From: Serratia marcescens
GTDB taxonomy: Bacteria; Pseudomonadota; Gammaproteobacteria; Enterobacterales; Enterobacteriaceae
Direction: 5' to 3'
NCBI RefSeq assembly: GCF_029846115.1
Contig: NZ_JARVZZ010000001.1
Location: forward strand, 4,216,001-4,280,000
DNA length: 64,000 nt
Under the pieces are notes generated by a model. The model was not told the DNA's origin and made no database searches. It worked only from the letters and a program-made list of their open reading frames with translations. Numbering within the stretch: the stretch's first letter is position 1; each line of letters begins with the position of its first letter. Shown here piece after piece: positions 1-8,586 of this stretch. The position numbers and the translations under genes were made by a program.

Positions 1-675
1 CGGTGTAGCCTCCACTGTTAAAGATGTACACAACCCTTTAACTGTCTCAAGCGTAATTTGCCATAGAAATATCGATCTCATATTAGATATCCGAGTAATC
101 TCCATTGATGCAACGACAAAGGGATCTTTCGATTTTTTTTGGTATGTAGACACCCAGTGATTAAGCCTTTTGTTTTTCAACTCGCCATTCAAAAGATCGT
201 AGTCGAACGTAACATAGTATTCAGTTGGATAAGCATCCGAAAGCCCATCATACATAAACATCTGAACAATATTATATGCATAGCCATTGATCCGGTTCGT
301 TGCGTGTTTTCTCCATATTGGCATTTGCCTGCTAAGACCCCAGTCTTTTTCAATAAAACTAGCCAAATAAATAATCTTATTAGCAGACTGGAAATCGAGA
401 ATACCTTTATTATTGGTCGTGATCCACGACTCAAGGCCATAAGGTCGTGGATATGGGCAGCCGTTTTCCTGTAAAAATTCGTTACCTGATTCAGGGTGTA
501 AAAGAGGTGGAATTGGTGATTGCCACATTGAGCGCCAGAGCAGCGTAGAAAAATTCAGAGGTGGCAGCTCAGCACGAGCAATGACTCTGCCAGCAACCGC
601 ACGGAGATGTTGTGCACTATATACAGCTAGAAGTTGATAACGTGGGTCAGATGTTAGCATAGCATAAATATCCAT
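1..675 (-). CDS. Unrecognised protein, C-terminus beyond the window edge
   Basis: Reading the minus strand from an ATG at 675 gives an uninterrupted frame of at least 225 codons that leaves the window at base 1. The frame is open upstream to an in-frame TAA near 790, but there is no ATG between that stop and 675, and no clear ribosome site precedes 675. The true N-terminus may therefore be missing, making this a decayed or frameshifted C-terminal piece. The product is rich in Trp and Tyr, with motifs such as PRPYGLESW and NGYAYNIVQMF. I do not recognise a family. The AT-rich composition, unlike the genes from 1.85 kb on, suggests acquired DNA. Confidence 0.5.
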   Translation of the reverse strand, partial: MDIYAMLTSDPRYQLLAVYSAQHLRAVAGRVIARAELPPLNFSTLLWRSMWQSPIPPLLHPESGNEFLQENGCPYPRPYGLESWITTNNKGILDFQSANKIIYLASFIEKDWGLSRQMPIWRKHATNRINGYAYNIVQMFMYDGLSDAYPTEYYVTFDYDLLNGELKNKRLNHWVSTYQKKSKDPFVVASMEITRISNMRSIFLWQITLETVKGLCTSLTVEATP

Positions 676-903
676 CACTACAGTCGTATAGTTAGATAAT
701 AGTACATGCTCTAAAATTACAATACCATAGTATATATTGTGTAACGTAACGACAGGTACAGATTCATGAATGCTCTGGCCTGTTTTTCGTTATCTTTTCA
801 AAAACGGATGACCTGTTGGCCAGGCTGGCAAAAAGTTGCGATATATGGCAATACGTAGATATAATCATACAACATCAATGTGCTATGACATGGAGTGTTC
901 ACT

Positions 904-1767
904 TTGAAAAAATCAATGTTGCTCTTTTTGCCGCTTATTTATTCATGCAATGTATATGCAAATAAACATCTCTGTTCTGAAAAAACATCAGCCAACAACG
1001 CCTTTAACAATGCCATCTTGGCTCAAGAGTGGTCAGCTAAGAAAACGCCTAAAAAAATCAGCATGCATATAACCAGCAAGGATGACTATATTTCGGCTGA
1101 TTCCCAGGTAGAGTTTGATGACTGCGGTACCCTGCTGCATTCACGCGCTAAAAAAACCGTCAGGTCACAAATTAACAAGAGTATTTTAGTGATCCAGTTC
1201 AGCAGCACGCTTGATAAAAACCATAACAACTGGGATTACAGCTCAACATTCAACATGTCTATGATTGAGAATGGCAATGCCCGCCATGAGCTGATGGCGC
1301 AAGAGATCAGCGGTACCGTGCTCACCGATGACAGTGGCCGAATCGTCCGATCGGAAGAGGCATCCGACCTGCTCATCAAGCAAAAGCACCAGTCAAGCAA
1401 GGCGGTAACAACATTTTTAGCCGATGACGCCGGGAGGCTATCCAAGGCAAAACGCATTAGTACGCTGGGCAATGACAGTGGCAACACCGTTTATAGTTAT
1501 GGCGCTAAAAATCGTTTAATAAGATCAACATCAGGTACAACCACCGCAGATTTTACTTATGATAGTGACGATAGAGAGTTAGCCAGCAAAGAAGTGATGA
1601 AGTCCTTCACCACAGAAACGACCATAACCACCTGTAAAAGCTGGGATAAGTTTGGAAGATGCATTAATGCTCAGCAAAATATTTCAATTTTGATTAAAGA
1701 CGTGAAGAAAAACCGGGATAACATCTACGACCACGTTGCAGAAATAAAGTATGACTATGTTTACTAG
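904..1767 (+). CDS. YnfC-like (UPF0257) envelope protein
   Basis: About 287 residues, of unknown biochemical role. The C-terminal part has the layout I recall for E. coli YnfC: a CxxWDxxGxCxNxQ-like cysteine region followed by a short tail ending in YDYVY, against a CEYDxxxNPVDC region and a tail ending in DYY in YnfC. The N-terminus is a signal sequence: Lys-Lys, a hydrophobic stretch and Cys15. It could be cut after NVYA, or Cys15 could be lipidated, although IYSC is a poor lipobox. A GGAG at 892-895 lies 8 bases before a TTG at 904, so I prefer that start to the GTG at 895, which overlaps the GGAG. The gene is AT-rich like its left neighbour and is followed by a strong hairpin. Confidence 0.62.
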   Translation: MKKSMLLFLPLIYSCNVYANKHLCSEKTSANNAFNNAILAQEWSAKKTPKKISMHITSKDDYISADSQVEFDDCGTLLHSRAKKTVRSQINKSILVIQFSSTLDKNHNNWDYSSTFNMSMIENGNARHELMAQEISGTVLTDDSGRIVRSEEASDLLIKQKHQSSKAVTTFLADDAGRLSKAKRISTLGNDSGNTVYSYGAKNRLIRSTSGTTTADFTYDSDDRELASKEVMKSFTTETTITTCKSWDKFGRCINAQQNISILIKDVKKNRDNIYDHVAEIKYDYVY

Positions 1768-1770
1768 TTT

Positions 1771-1800
1771 GTTATCGGGGGAATCATTTCCCCCGATAAC
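1771..1800. terminator. Perfect hairpin after the YnfC-like gene
   Basis: The arms GTTATCGGGGGAA (1771-1783) and its exact complement (1788-1800) flank a 4-base loop, three bases after the stop codon. There is no long T tract on either side, so it may act as a bidirectional or factor-assisted terminator between the convergent YnfC-like and ydcZ genes. It also marks the switch from AT-rich to GC-rich sequence. Confidence 0.55.
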
Positions 1801-1853
1801 ATGCGGCGTAGCTCAAGGCGCAGAAACAATCCCGGCGGCGGCAAACCGCTCCC

Positions 1854-2294
1854 TCAAAAACTGCGTTTCGCCACCAGATAGGCGCCCGCCACCAGCAGCA
1901 AAGCGCCGAACAGCGCCGGCAGATTCTCGCGCAGCGCCGCCGGGCCGGCGCGGTAGACGTCCACCAGCAGCCCCATGCACAGCTGGCTGGCGACCAGGAT
2001 CGAGATGGTGGCCGCCGCCCCCAGTTTTTGGTAGCCCAGGATACCGGCAAACACGAACAGCGATCCCAGCAGCCCCGGCAGCAGCATCCACCACCTGGCG
2101 GCGCCGGTCACTTCCGCCACCGCGCCGAGGCCGTTTTTGGCCAGCAACAACCCCACCAACAGCAGCAAACCGACGCTGGAGTTGATCACCAGCGTGATAA
2201 GGATGGTCGAGACGCTTTCGGTAATGCGCACCATCAGCAGATTCTGCACCACCAGTCCCATTCCCGCCGCGATCAGCAGCAATAGCATATTCAT
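1854..2294 (-). CDS. ydcZ: DMT-family inner-membrane protein YdcZ
   Basis: 146 residues with five likely membrane segments, the short DUF606/YdcZ form of the drug/metabolite transporter superfamily, which may work as dimers. The substrate is unknown. The start at 2294 (MNMLLLLI) is preceded by GGGAG at good spacing; the longer in-frame N-terminus back to 2375 is soluble in character and lies inside the upstream gene, so it is rejected. The gene sits 17 bases behind mnaT on the same strand. From memory ydcZ and mnaT are also neighbours in E. coli, which supports both calls. It may export acylated amino acids or toxic analogues, but that is inference from context. Confidence 0.78.
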   Translation of the reverse strand: MNMLLLLIAAGMGLVVQNLLMVRITESVSTILITLVINSSVGLLLLVGLLLAKNGLGAVAEVTGAARWWMLLPGLLGSLFVFAGILGYQKLGAAATISILVASQLCMGLLVDVYRAGPAALRENLPALFGALLLVAGAYLVAKRSF

Positions 2295-2311
2295 CGCCCT
2301 GTCTCCCGGGA

Positions 2312-2830
2312 TCAGCGCGCCGGCGGTGCCGCCCGCTCGTCGAGCGTCAGCTGCAGGAAAGTCAGATCCAGCCATTGGCCAAATTTGGCGCCCACCTGCT
2401 CCATGCGCCCCACCTCGCGGAACCCGAGCGCCAGATGCAGCTGAATAGAGGCCTGATTGCCGGATTCGATGCCGGCCACCATCACATGCTTGCCGATCTC
2501 CCGCGCCCGTGCGATCAGGGCGATCAACAGCGTTTTGCCAATCCCTTCACCGCGATGCGCCTGATGGACATACACCGAGTGTTCTACGGTATGGCGATAG
2601 CCGTCCCAGGCGCGCCAGTCGCCGAACGACGCGTAGCCGATCGCCTCGTCCGCGCCGTTCACCGCCACCAGCACCGGGTAGCCGGCCGCCTGCCGTTCGC
2701 CGATCCACGCCGCGCGGTTGGCCGCATCCACGGTTTGTTCATTCCAGATGGCGGTGCTGTTCAACACCGCGTCGTTATAGATGGCGGCAATCGCCGCGCT
2801 ATCGCTGAGCGTCGCATTTCGTATAATCAT
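2312..2830 (-). CDS. mnaT: L-amino acid N-acyltransferase MnaT (YncA/Pat-like GNAT)
   Basis: 172-residue GNAT acetyltransferase that moves acetyl from acetyl-CoA to the amino group of methionine derivatives and, in relatives, phosphinothricin. The acetyl-CoA pyrophosphate loop RGEGIG is at residues 93-98. The blocks YASFGDW (66-72), HTVEHSVYVH (80-89) and KHVMVAGIES (114-123) match what I recall of E. coli YncA closely, and the length is the family norm. It is the first gene of a two-gene operon with ydcZ and is divergent from a SutR-like regulator 38 bases away, which probably controls it. Confidence 0.85.
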   Translation of the reverse strand: MIIRNATLSDSAAIAAIYNDAVLNSTAIWNEQTVDAANRAAWIGERQAAGYPVLVAVNGADEAIGYASFGDWRAWDGYRHTVEHSVYVHQAHRGEGIGKTLLIALIARAREIGKHVMVAGIESGNQASIQLHLALGFREVGRMEQVGAKFGQWLDLTFLQLTLDERAAPPAR

Positions 2831-2868
2831 GGTTTACCCCGGCCAATTGTCCACTATAATACTACGAT
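2831..2868. promoter_or_regulatory. Divergent mnaT / sutR-like promoter region
   Basis: Only 38 bases separate two divergent start codons. On the plus strand TTTACC (2833-2838) and TATAAT (2855-2860) form a promoter with a 16-base spacer. Transcription should then start around 2866-2868, almost on the ATG of the regulator at 2869. ATTGTC (2846-2851) and GACAAT (2884-2889) form a spaced inverted pair around the start and could be operator half-sites. All functional assignments here are inferred. Confidence 0.45.
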
Positions 2869-3438
2869 ATGAATATTAAATTAGACAATCTAAATCAGCT
2901 GATCGGCGCACGCATTCGCATTGAACGCGAGGCGCGCCACTGGTCGCTGTCCGATCTGGCCGAGCAGGCGGGCGTTTCACGGGCGATGGTGCATAAGATC
3001 GAGCGCGGCGAGAGCAGCCCGACGGCGATGCTGCTGGGCAGGCTGGCGGGGGCGTTCGGCCTCAGCATGTCCAAGCTGATCGCCCGGGCGGAAACGCAGG
3101 AAGGCCGGCTGCTGCGCCGGGAAGATCAGCCGGTCTGGGTCGATCCGGAGAGCGGCTACGTGCGGCGCCACGTGTCGCCACGCACCGATCTGCCGCTCGA
3201 TCTGGTGCGTATCGAACTGCCGGCCGGCGCGACGATCCCGATGCCGGCTTCGGTGTATGCCTTCAAACGCCAGCTGATCTGGGTCTTATCCGGTGAGTTG
3301 GTCTTTCTTGAGGGTGAGGCACGCCATGACATGGCCGAGGGAGACTGCCTGGAGCTCGGCCCACCGGCGGACTGCCGCTTTGAAAACCAGAGCGACCAAC
3401 CGTGCGTGTATATGGTGGCGGTGCTGAGCGCCGCCTGA
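2869..3438 (+). CDS. XRE-cupin transcriptional regulator, SutR/YdcN-like
   Basis: 189 residues. Residues 10-70 are a Cro/C1-type helix-turn-helix (IGARIRIEREARHWSLSDLA, then AGVSRAMVHKIERGE), and residues 105-189 are a beta-rich cupin that would bind a small effector. This is the SutR (YdcN) arrangement. It is divergent from mnaT-ydcZ and is the obvious candidate regulator of that operon and of itself. No Shine-Dalgarno sequence precedes the ATG, and the likely -10 box is only 8 bases upstream, so the message may be leaderless. Confidence 0.75.
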   Translation: MNIKLDNLNQLIGARIRIEREARHWSLSDLAEQAGVSRAMVHKIERGESSPTAMLLGRLAGAFGLSMSKLIARAETQEGRLLRREDQPVWVDPESGYVRRHVSPRTDLPLDLVRIELPAGATIPMPASVYAFKRQLIWVLSGELVFLEGEARHDMAEGDCLELGPPADCRFENQSDQPCVYMVAVLSAA

Positions 3439-3451
3439 CGCCCCGCCCGCG

Positions 3452-3745
3452 CTAGCCCTGCGTCGGCCGGTTATAGCCGGCGCGGAAAAACTTCTCCGCC
3501 AGCCGGCTGTCGCCGCCGGAAAAGAACTCGCTCATCGGCTCACTGCCGAGGCCATAGGCGCGGCTCAGCTGTCCGGCTTCGAACGCCGCCCGGTTTTCGT
3601 CGCCGCAACGCTGCGCCAAATGGTGCGCATAGCCGAGCACAAAGCCGCGCTTGTAGTCGGAGCAAAAGCGCGACAGCTCCGTCTCCGGCTTCAGGTTCTC
3701 CGCCTTTAGCCCCGCCAACAGCCCTTTGCCAAAATGGTCACCCAC
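3452..3745 (-). CDS. yghW: DUF2623 protein YghW
   Basis: 97-residue soluble protein of unknown function. It begins MGDHFGKGLLAGLKA and contains CSDYKRGFVLGYAHH, both nearly identical to the E. coli YghW sequence as I remember it, and the length fits (about 95). The start at 3745 matches the family N-terminus. It converges on the SutR-like gene with a 13-base gap and appears to be a single-gene unit. In E. coli YghW lies near hydrogenase genes, but nothing similar is found here. Confidence 0.8.
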   Translation of the reverse strand: MGDHFGKGLLAGLKAENLKPETELSRFCSDYKRGFVLGYAHHLAQRCGDENRAAFEAGQLSRAYGLGSEPMSEFFSGGDSRLAEKFFRAGYNRPTQG

Positions 3746-3833
3746 GCTTTCCTCCTCATCACGCCATCGCTATATAACAAAATATACAGCGAATAAGCGA
3801 ACGAGAACATACTCCCTAAGTTTTACTCGCCGC

Positions 3834-3859
3834 ATAAAAAAGGCCCGCCAAGCGGGCCT
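3834..3859 (-). terminator. Rho-independent terminator of the nitroreductase gene
   Basis: On the minus strand the stem AGGCCCGC / GCGGGCCT with a 3-base loop (3841-3859) is followed directly by a T run. It lies 17 bases after the stop codon of the nitroreductase gene. Confidence 0.8.
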
Positions 3860-3875
3860 GAGGGAAAGCGGGCAA

Positions 3876-4463
3876 TCACAGCGTGAAATTCAGCCCTTCG
3901 CTGACGGTCTTGCCCAGCGGCAGGCGGCCCGACGGCGCCTCTTTTTCCTGCAGGAAATCCGGCAGGCGGGCCTTGTCGCCCGGTTTGCCGATCGCCACCA
4001 TGGCGTGCACCGCATAGTCGTCCGGCAGCTGCAGCGCCGTCTTAATCTTGTCGTGGTGAATGCCGCTCATGCAGTGGGTCAGCCAGCCTTTCAGGTGCGC
4101 CTGATGCGCCAGGCTGGCCCAGGCAGCGCCGGTGTCGAACGCGTGGGTCGGGTTGTCCACCCACCGTTCGCCGTTCAGGCTGGTGGTTTTGGAAACGATC
4201 ACTACCAGCGCCGAGGCGTGCTGCGCCCAGCCGCGGTTGAAGTCGATCAGGAATTCCAGGTATTTCTCCCAGCTGTCGGAACCGTGCTTGCTGTAGGCAA
4301 AGCGCCACGGCTGAATGTTGTAGGCCGATGGCGACCAGCGCGCCGCTTCAAAAAAGCTCAGCAGCGTTTGATCGTCGATGGCGTCGTTGGCCATCGCGCG
4401 CGGCGACCAGCGTTCGATAAATTGCGCATCAATCGGGTAATCGGAGGTTCTTGGCTGGCTCAT
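3876..4463 (-). CDS. Nitroreductase-family FMN oxidoreductase
   Basis: 195 residues, the short form of the nitroreductase fold, expected to use FMN and NAD(P)H to reduce nitro compounds, quinones or similar electron acceptors as a cytoplasmic homodimer. Family features are RWSPRAM near residue 19 (FMN phosphate contact), AARWSPSAYNIQPWRF at about 41-56, and AIGKPGDK near residue 157. It has its own terminator and faces away from the LysR gene behind it. The physiological substrate cannot be read from the sequence. Confidence 0.8.
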   Translation of the reverse strand: MSQPRTSDYPIDAQFIERWSPRAMANDAIDDQTLLSFFEAARWSPSAYNIQPWRFAYSKHGSDSWEKYLEFLIDFNRGWAQHASALVVIVSKTTSLNGERWVDNPTHAFDTGAAWASLAHQAHLKGWLTHCMSGIHHDKIKTALQLPDDYAVHAMVAIGKPGDKARLPDFLQEKEAPSGRLPLGKTVSEGLNFTL

Positions 4464-4532
4464 GATAGGTTCTCGCAGTGAAGTAAAAACAAAAGTTCGC
4501 TGATATTCCCACAGCTTAGGACGATAAAACTT

Positions 4533-5429
4533 TTATTTCGTGCCATTACCCTGCGGCAGCTCCTGCTGCAGCCAGGCGAGAAACGCCCTGACCGGCGGAT
4601 GCCGCTCGCGCCCCGGCGCGCACAGCACGCTGTAGGCGGCGCCCGGTACGCGCACCTCCGGCCGGTACGCCACCAGCAGGCCGTTGTCCACCATATCGGA
4701 CACCATCACCGAGCTGGCGAGCACCAGCCCCTGCCCGGCCACCGCCGCCTGCAGAGCGTAATGCTCCTCGTGATAGCTGCGCATCGCCGCATGGCGCTGC
4801 CACCAGTCTACGCCGGCGGCCCGGCACCAGTCATGCCAGCCGCTGTCGTACAGCGCCGAATCCCCCCACTTGACGGTGATCAGCACCGGGTTTTCCGGCT
4901 CGGCGGCGGCCAGCCCCGGCGCAGCGTAAACGCCAAAGCTTTCCTCCAGCCGCGCCGTCTGATGCAGCGCGGGATACTGCGCGCGGCTGTAACGCACCGC
5001 CACGTCCACGCTGGCGTCCTGCTGCAGATCGATCACCTCGGCGCAGGCCTCCAGGCGCACCAGATAGTGCGGGTACGCCTGATAGAAACGCCCCAGACGC
5101 GGCACCAGCCACAGCGCCGCAAAAGAGTGCGTGACCGAGACGCACAGCGATCCGGTGCTGGGCTGCGGCCGCAGGCCCTCGAGCGTGGCGGCGATGTCCA
5201 GCAGCGCGCCGTGCACCCCGGCAAACAGCGTTTCGCCTTTCGGCGTCAGCCGCACGCCGCGCGGCACCCGCTCGAACAGCGCAAACCCCAACTGCTGTTC
5301 CAGCGCTTTGATCTGGTGCGAAATCGCCGTCGGCGTCACCGCCAGCTCGGCCGCCGCCAGCTTGAAGCTGCACAGGCGAGCGGCGGATTCAAAGGTGCGT
5401 AATGCGTTGACGGGCAGCGTGGCGAACAT
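4533..5429 (-). CDS. LysR-family transcriptional regulator (GcvA-like)
   Basis: 298 residues. The N-terminal winged helix (MFATLPVNALRTFESAARL, then ELAVTPTAISHQIKALEQQLG) is typical of the GcvA subgroup. The C-terminal half is the periplasmic-binding-like effector domain, containing RYSRAQYP and GQGLVLASS. It is divergent from the NAD(P)H oxidoreductase gene at 5545 and by the usual LysR rule should control that gene. An inverted pair GATGA / TCATC (5445-5449 and 5457-5461) in the shared region is a possible binding site. Confidence 0.85.
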   Translation of the reverse strand: MFATLPVNALRTFESAARLCSFKLAAAELAVTPTAISHQIKALEQQLGFALFERVPRGVRLTPKGETLFAGVHGALLDIAATLEGLRPQPSTGSLCVSVTHSFAALWLVPRLGRFYQAYPHYLVRLEACAEVIDLQQDASVDVAVRYSRAQYPALHQTARLEESFGVYAAPGLAAAEPENPVLITVKWGDSALYDSGWHDWCRAAGVDWWQRHAAMRSYHEEHYALQAAVAGQGLVLASSVMVSDMVDNGLLVAYRPEVRVPGAAYSVLCAPGRERHPPVRAFLAWLQQELPQGNGTK

Positions 5430-5544
5430 GACGAAGCCTCTTGAGATGAGTTGAGATCATCCTGGCAGAAAAGCCGTCATTTGTCGCCTGCCGGTGCTTG
5501 TTTCTAGAGTAGGACTGAATCCACTTCATACCGAGGAACATGAC

Positions 5545-6180
5545 ATGAATACAACTCATCAATCCAAACGTTTGGTGGTGCTGGTCGGCAGCCCGCGCCG
5601 CGACGGCAACAGCGCCACGCTGGCGCAGGCGATCCTGGCGGGCGCCGCCGAAGCCGGCACATCCGCCAGCCTGCATTTTCTCGATGATTACCTGAGCGGT
5701 TTTCTGAGCGATGAACGCCACACGCCGCCGCCGGCCGATCGCTACGCCGAGCTGTTCCTTGAGCACTTCCTGCCGGCTGACGGCGCGGTATTTTGCACGC
5801 CGATTTACTGGTACGGCATGTCGGCGCAAACCAAAGCCTTTTTCGATCGCTCGTTCAGCTTCTATTCCAACGCCTACCCTCAGGCGGAACAGGTGCACCA
5901 GCGCATGAGCGGCAAGCGCATCGGGCTGGCGGTGGCGTCGGAAGAAACCTACCCCGGCGCGGCGCTGGGCATCGTGCATCAGATCCAGGAGTTCAGCCGC
6001 TACACCCATTCCGCGTTCGTCGGCGTGGTGCACGGCGCCGGCAACCAGCGCGGCGAGATCGCCCGCGATCCGCGCAACCCGCTGCAGGCCGCCCGCGAAC
6101 TGGGGCGCGAGTTCTTCACCCGCCCCTACTCGGATTATCAGATGGACAGCCCGCGCAGCACGCAGGTCTGGGAGGAGTAA
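5545..6180 (+). CDS. Flavodoxin-fold NAD(P)H-dependent oxidoreductase
   Basis: 211 residues. GSPRRDGNS at 15-23 is the FMN phosphate loop of the NADPH-dependent FMN reductase/iron-sulfur flavoprotein group, and CTPIYWYGMSAQTK at 84-97 is the second flavin loop. The likely activity is two-electron reduction of quinones, azo dyes or drugs. The start at 5545 has GAGGA 7 bases upstream; the longer in-frame version from 5494 has no such site. It is divergent from a LysR regulator, probably its controller. Confidence 0.82.
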   Translation: MNTTHQSKRLVVLVGSPRRDGNSATLAQAILAGAAEAGTSASLHFLDDYLSGFLSDERHTPPPADRYAELFLEHFLPADGAVFCTPIYWYGMSAQTKAFFDRSFSFYSNAYPQAEQVHQRMSGKRIGLAVASEETYPGAALGIVHQIQEFSRYTHSAFVGVVHGAGNQRGEIARDPRNPLQAARELGREFFTRPYSDYQMDSPRSTQVWEE

Positions 6181-6323
6181 GCGCGGCACCCGAAGGCAAT
6201 TGCAAGCATAACGTTAGCATCTGTCGCAATCTGTTGCGGGCCATTGGCCCGCCGTTGCCGCACTTGTATGATACGACGCGGCGCCAGACGGTGGCCGCCG
6301 ATCTCAAGCGGAAGCGAACTGCA

Positions 6324-7424
6324 ATGTCTAAACAGTGGAAAATAGCGGCGGCCAACGCCGGTTTGCGTCTCTATACCCGCATCGCGGGCAATTTCCGGCC
6401 CGCAGCGAGCTTCGATTCGCAGCAATCCTTTGAGCGCATCGTGATTTTCTCCACCAGCGCCCTCGGCGATCTGATGTTCAATACGCCCGCCATTCGCGCA
6501 CTGTGCGAACGCTACCCCGGCGCGCAAATCACGTTGGTCTCCAGCCACAAAAACCGGCAGTTGGTCGAAGGCAGCCCCTGCTTTCATGACGTGATTTACT
6601 GGGACCACAAGGCCAAAGACATGTTGGGCGTTATCCGGCGCCTGCGAAAAAATCGGCCACAGCTGGCGGTCATCCTGCACTCGAAGGCGCCTTACGACGT
6701 GCTGGTCGCCATCGCCACCGGTTGCCAATACCTGTTCAAAGACGTTTACGGCAACAAACCGAGCGGCATGGAGCGCTGGTTGACCGGCGTCAGCCACAGC
6801 ACCGGCGGCCATTTGATTCAGCGCAAGCTGGATATGGTGGGGCAACTGGGATGCCGTACCGATAATCCCGACATGTTCATCCCGATCGCTTTTCCCTCGC
6901 TGGCGAAACCGGCGGGCAAGATCCTGATCGGCTTTCAGATGGGCGCCTCCGAAACGCTGCGCCGCTGGCCGGTCGACCGCTTTGTTGAGCTGGCGCAACG
7001 GCTGCTGGCGCACTCCCCCGACTGTCAGATCGCGTTGATTGGCAGTAAGGCGGAGCGCAGCCTCGAGCGGGAATTTATGGCGGGTTTGAGCGAGGAACAG
7101 CAACAGCGGGTGGTAAGCCATATCGGCGCGACCACGTTACCGCAACTGCTGGCAACCATCGCCAATCTGCAGGTGCTGGTGACCGGCGATACCGGCCCGC
7201 TCCACCTCGCCGTGGCGTTGAAAACTGCCACCGTCAGCCTGTTCGTCACCGCTAACCCGCGCCATACCGGCCCCTATCAGGACAGCGAGCGGCATCAGGT
7301 GATGCACGTGCCGGTTGACAGCGCCGCGCTGAGTGCCGCCCAGCGCCACCAACCGCTCAGCATCATCGCGGCGGAACAGGTGCTGGAGAAAACCCTGGCG
7401 GCGTTACCGCCTGTACACGCCTGA
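6324..7424 (+). CDS. Family 9 glycosyltransferase (LPS heptosyltransferase-like)
   Basis: 366 residues. IFSTSALGDLMFNTPAIRAL (41-60) is the N-terminal acceptor motif and TGDTGPLHLA (287-296) the C-terminal nucleotide-sugar motif of GT9 enzymes such as WaaC, WaaF and WaaQ, which add heptose to the inner LPS core on the cytoplasmic face. The frame is open upstream into the preceding gene, but the ATG at 6324 fits the family length. Its last 62 bases overlap tail-to-tail with the O-antigen-ligase gene on the other strand. The exact sugar and linkage cannot be decided. Confidence 0.85.
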   Translation: MSKQWKIAAANAGLRLYTRIAGNFRPAASFDSQQSFERIVIFSTSALGDLMFNTPAIRALCERYPGAQITLVSSHKNRQLVEGSPCFHDVIYWDHKAKDMLGVIRRLRKNRPQLAVILHSKAPYDVLVAIATGCQYLFKDVYGNKPSGMERWLTGVSHSTGGHLIQRKLDMVGQLGCRTDNPDMFIPIAFPSLAKPAGKILIGFQMGASETLRRWPVDRFVELAQRLLAHSPDCQIALIGSKAERSLEREFMAGLSEEQQQRVVSHIGATTLPQLLATIANLQVLVTGDTGPLHLAVALKTATVSLFVTANPRHTGPYQDSERHQVMHVPVDSAALSAAQRHQPLSIIAAEQVLEKTLAALPPVHA

Positions 7425-8586
7425 TCGGCGACCGCTTTGGCTGCGACAGCAGCAGCGCCAGCGGCAGCCAAAACAGGTACCAAAACTCCGCCGGATTGGC
7501 GATCACAAACATGCCCTGCGAACTGTAGAACACCAGCATAAACAGAAACAGGCCCGCCTCCCAGCGCCGCCCTGCGCACCAGTGTGCGATGGCGAGCCGC
7601 GCGCCATATCCCAGCAGCGCCAGCAACAACAGGAACCCCACGCAGCCGCCCTTCAGCAACGCGCCAAGGTACAGGCTGTGCGTAGTGTGATTCAGCTCGC
7701 CGGTGTAATTGAGGAAATTAAGCTGCTTATCAAAGCCGTAGCCGAAGAACGGCGCCTGTTCAATCAGCGCCAGGCTGTGGTGCCAGATGCTGATGCGAAC
7801 AAAGCTCTGTTGATACAGCTCGCCAAAGCGCGTCAGCAGCATTTCGCCGATCGCGCTGTAAACGACGGCGAGAACCACAGCCAGCGCGCCGGGCAACAGA
7901 AACCACAGCCACCGTCCCGGCCGGTGTCGATAAGGCATCGCCACCACCACCGCGAGCGCCAGCGCGATCAGCGGGCCGCGGCTTTGCGTCAGCACCATGA
8001 ACGCCAGCAGCGGCGGGATAAAGCACAGCGCCGCTTTTTGCCCGGTATCGCGGAAAATCATCAGGCTCAACAAAATGGCGATGGCGGCGTAACCGGCCAG
8101 ATCGATCACGTTGCTCGGCCCCGGATTGCGGGCGGTGGTTTCCCGCAGATGATAAATCGACGGGGCATCGACCAGCGTCAGATACAGGCACAGCGCCGTC
8201 ATGCCGGCCAGCATCGCCCACAGCAGCTGATGACGCCGCTCACCGTCGAGCAGCGTCACCAGCCAGGCGAGATAGAGCAGGATATAGGCGCTGTGGGTCA
8301 GGGCCGACGGCATGTCGCCCGGCGTCTCGCCCCACAGCGCGCTGAGGGAATAATAAAGCAAAAACATCAGCGCCAGCCCGCCGCCCCACCGCGCCTGACG
8401 ATTGGCCCACAGTTGCCGCCGCAGCGGCGGCCAGGTGAACACGGCGGCCAGCCACAGCAGCGCTGCCAGATGAAACAGGTTGTTGACGCGGGTCTGCCCG
8501 CAAAAGATCGCGCTGAAAAACGCGAAGGCTAAAAACAACGCGCTGCCGACGCGATAACACCGCTCAGGCTTGCTGAAAGTAAACAT
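7363..8586 (-). CDS. O-antigen ligase family membrane protein (WaaL-like)
   Basis: 407 residues with about 11-12 hydrophobic segments and a periplasmic loop near residues 240-300 containing SFVRISIWHHSLALI, FFGYGFDK and HTTHSLYLG, the Wzy_C/WaaL signature region. Such proteins transfer O-polysaccharide or a sugar from undecaprenyl diphosphate to lipid A-core in the periplasm. It overlaps the WaaZ-like gene upstream by 23 bases, so the two are probably translated together. A polymerase role (Wzy-like) cannot be excluded, but pairing with core-modifying genes favours ligase. Confidence 0.78.
   Translation of the reverse strand: MFTFSKPERCYRVGSALFLAFAFFSAIFCGQTRVNNLFHLAALLWLAAVFTWPPLRRQLWANRQARWGGGLALMFLLYYSLSALWGETPGDMPSALTHSAYILLYLAWLVTLLDGERRHQLLWAMLAGMTALCLYLTLVDAPSIYHLRETTARNPGPSNVIDLAGYAAIAILLSLMIFRDTGQKAALCFIPPLLAFMVLTQSRGPLIALALAVVVAMPYRHRPGRWLWFLLPGALAVVLAVVYSAIGEMLLTRFGELYQQSFVRISIWHHSLALIEQAPFFGYGFDKQLNFLNYTGELNHTTHSLYLGALLKGGCVGFLLLLALLGYGARLAIAHWCAGRRWEAGLFLFMLVFYSSQGMFVIANPAEFWYLFWLPLALLLSQPKRSPIRRVQAVTPPGFSPAPVPPR

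Noticed and set aside
5793..6323. In-frame N-terminal extension of the GT9 gene through the upstream oxidoreductase
   Set aside because: The extension is a shadow of the oxidoreductase in another frame; the GT9 protein has its normal N-terminus from 6324.
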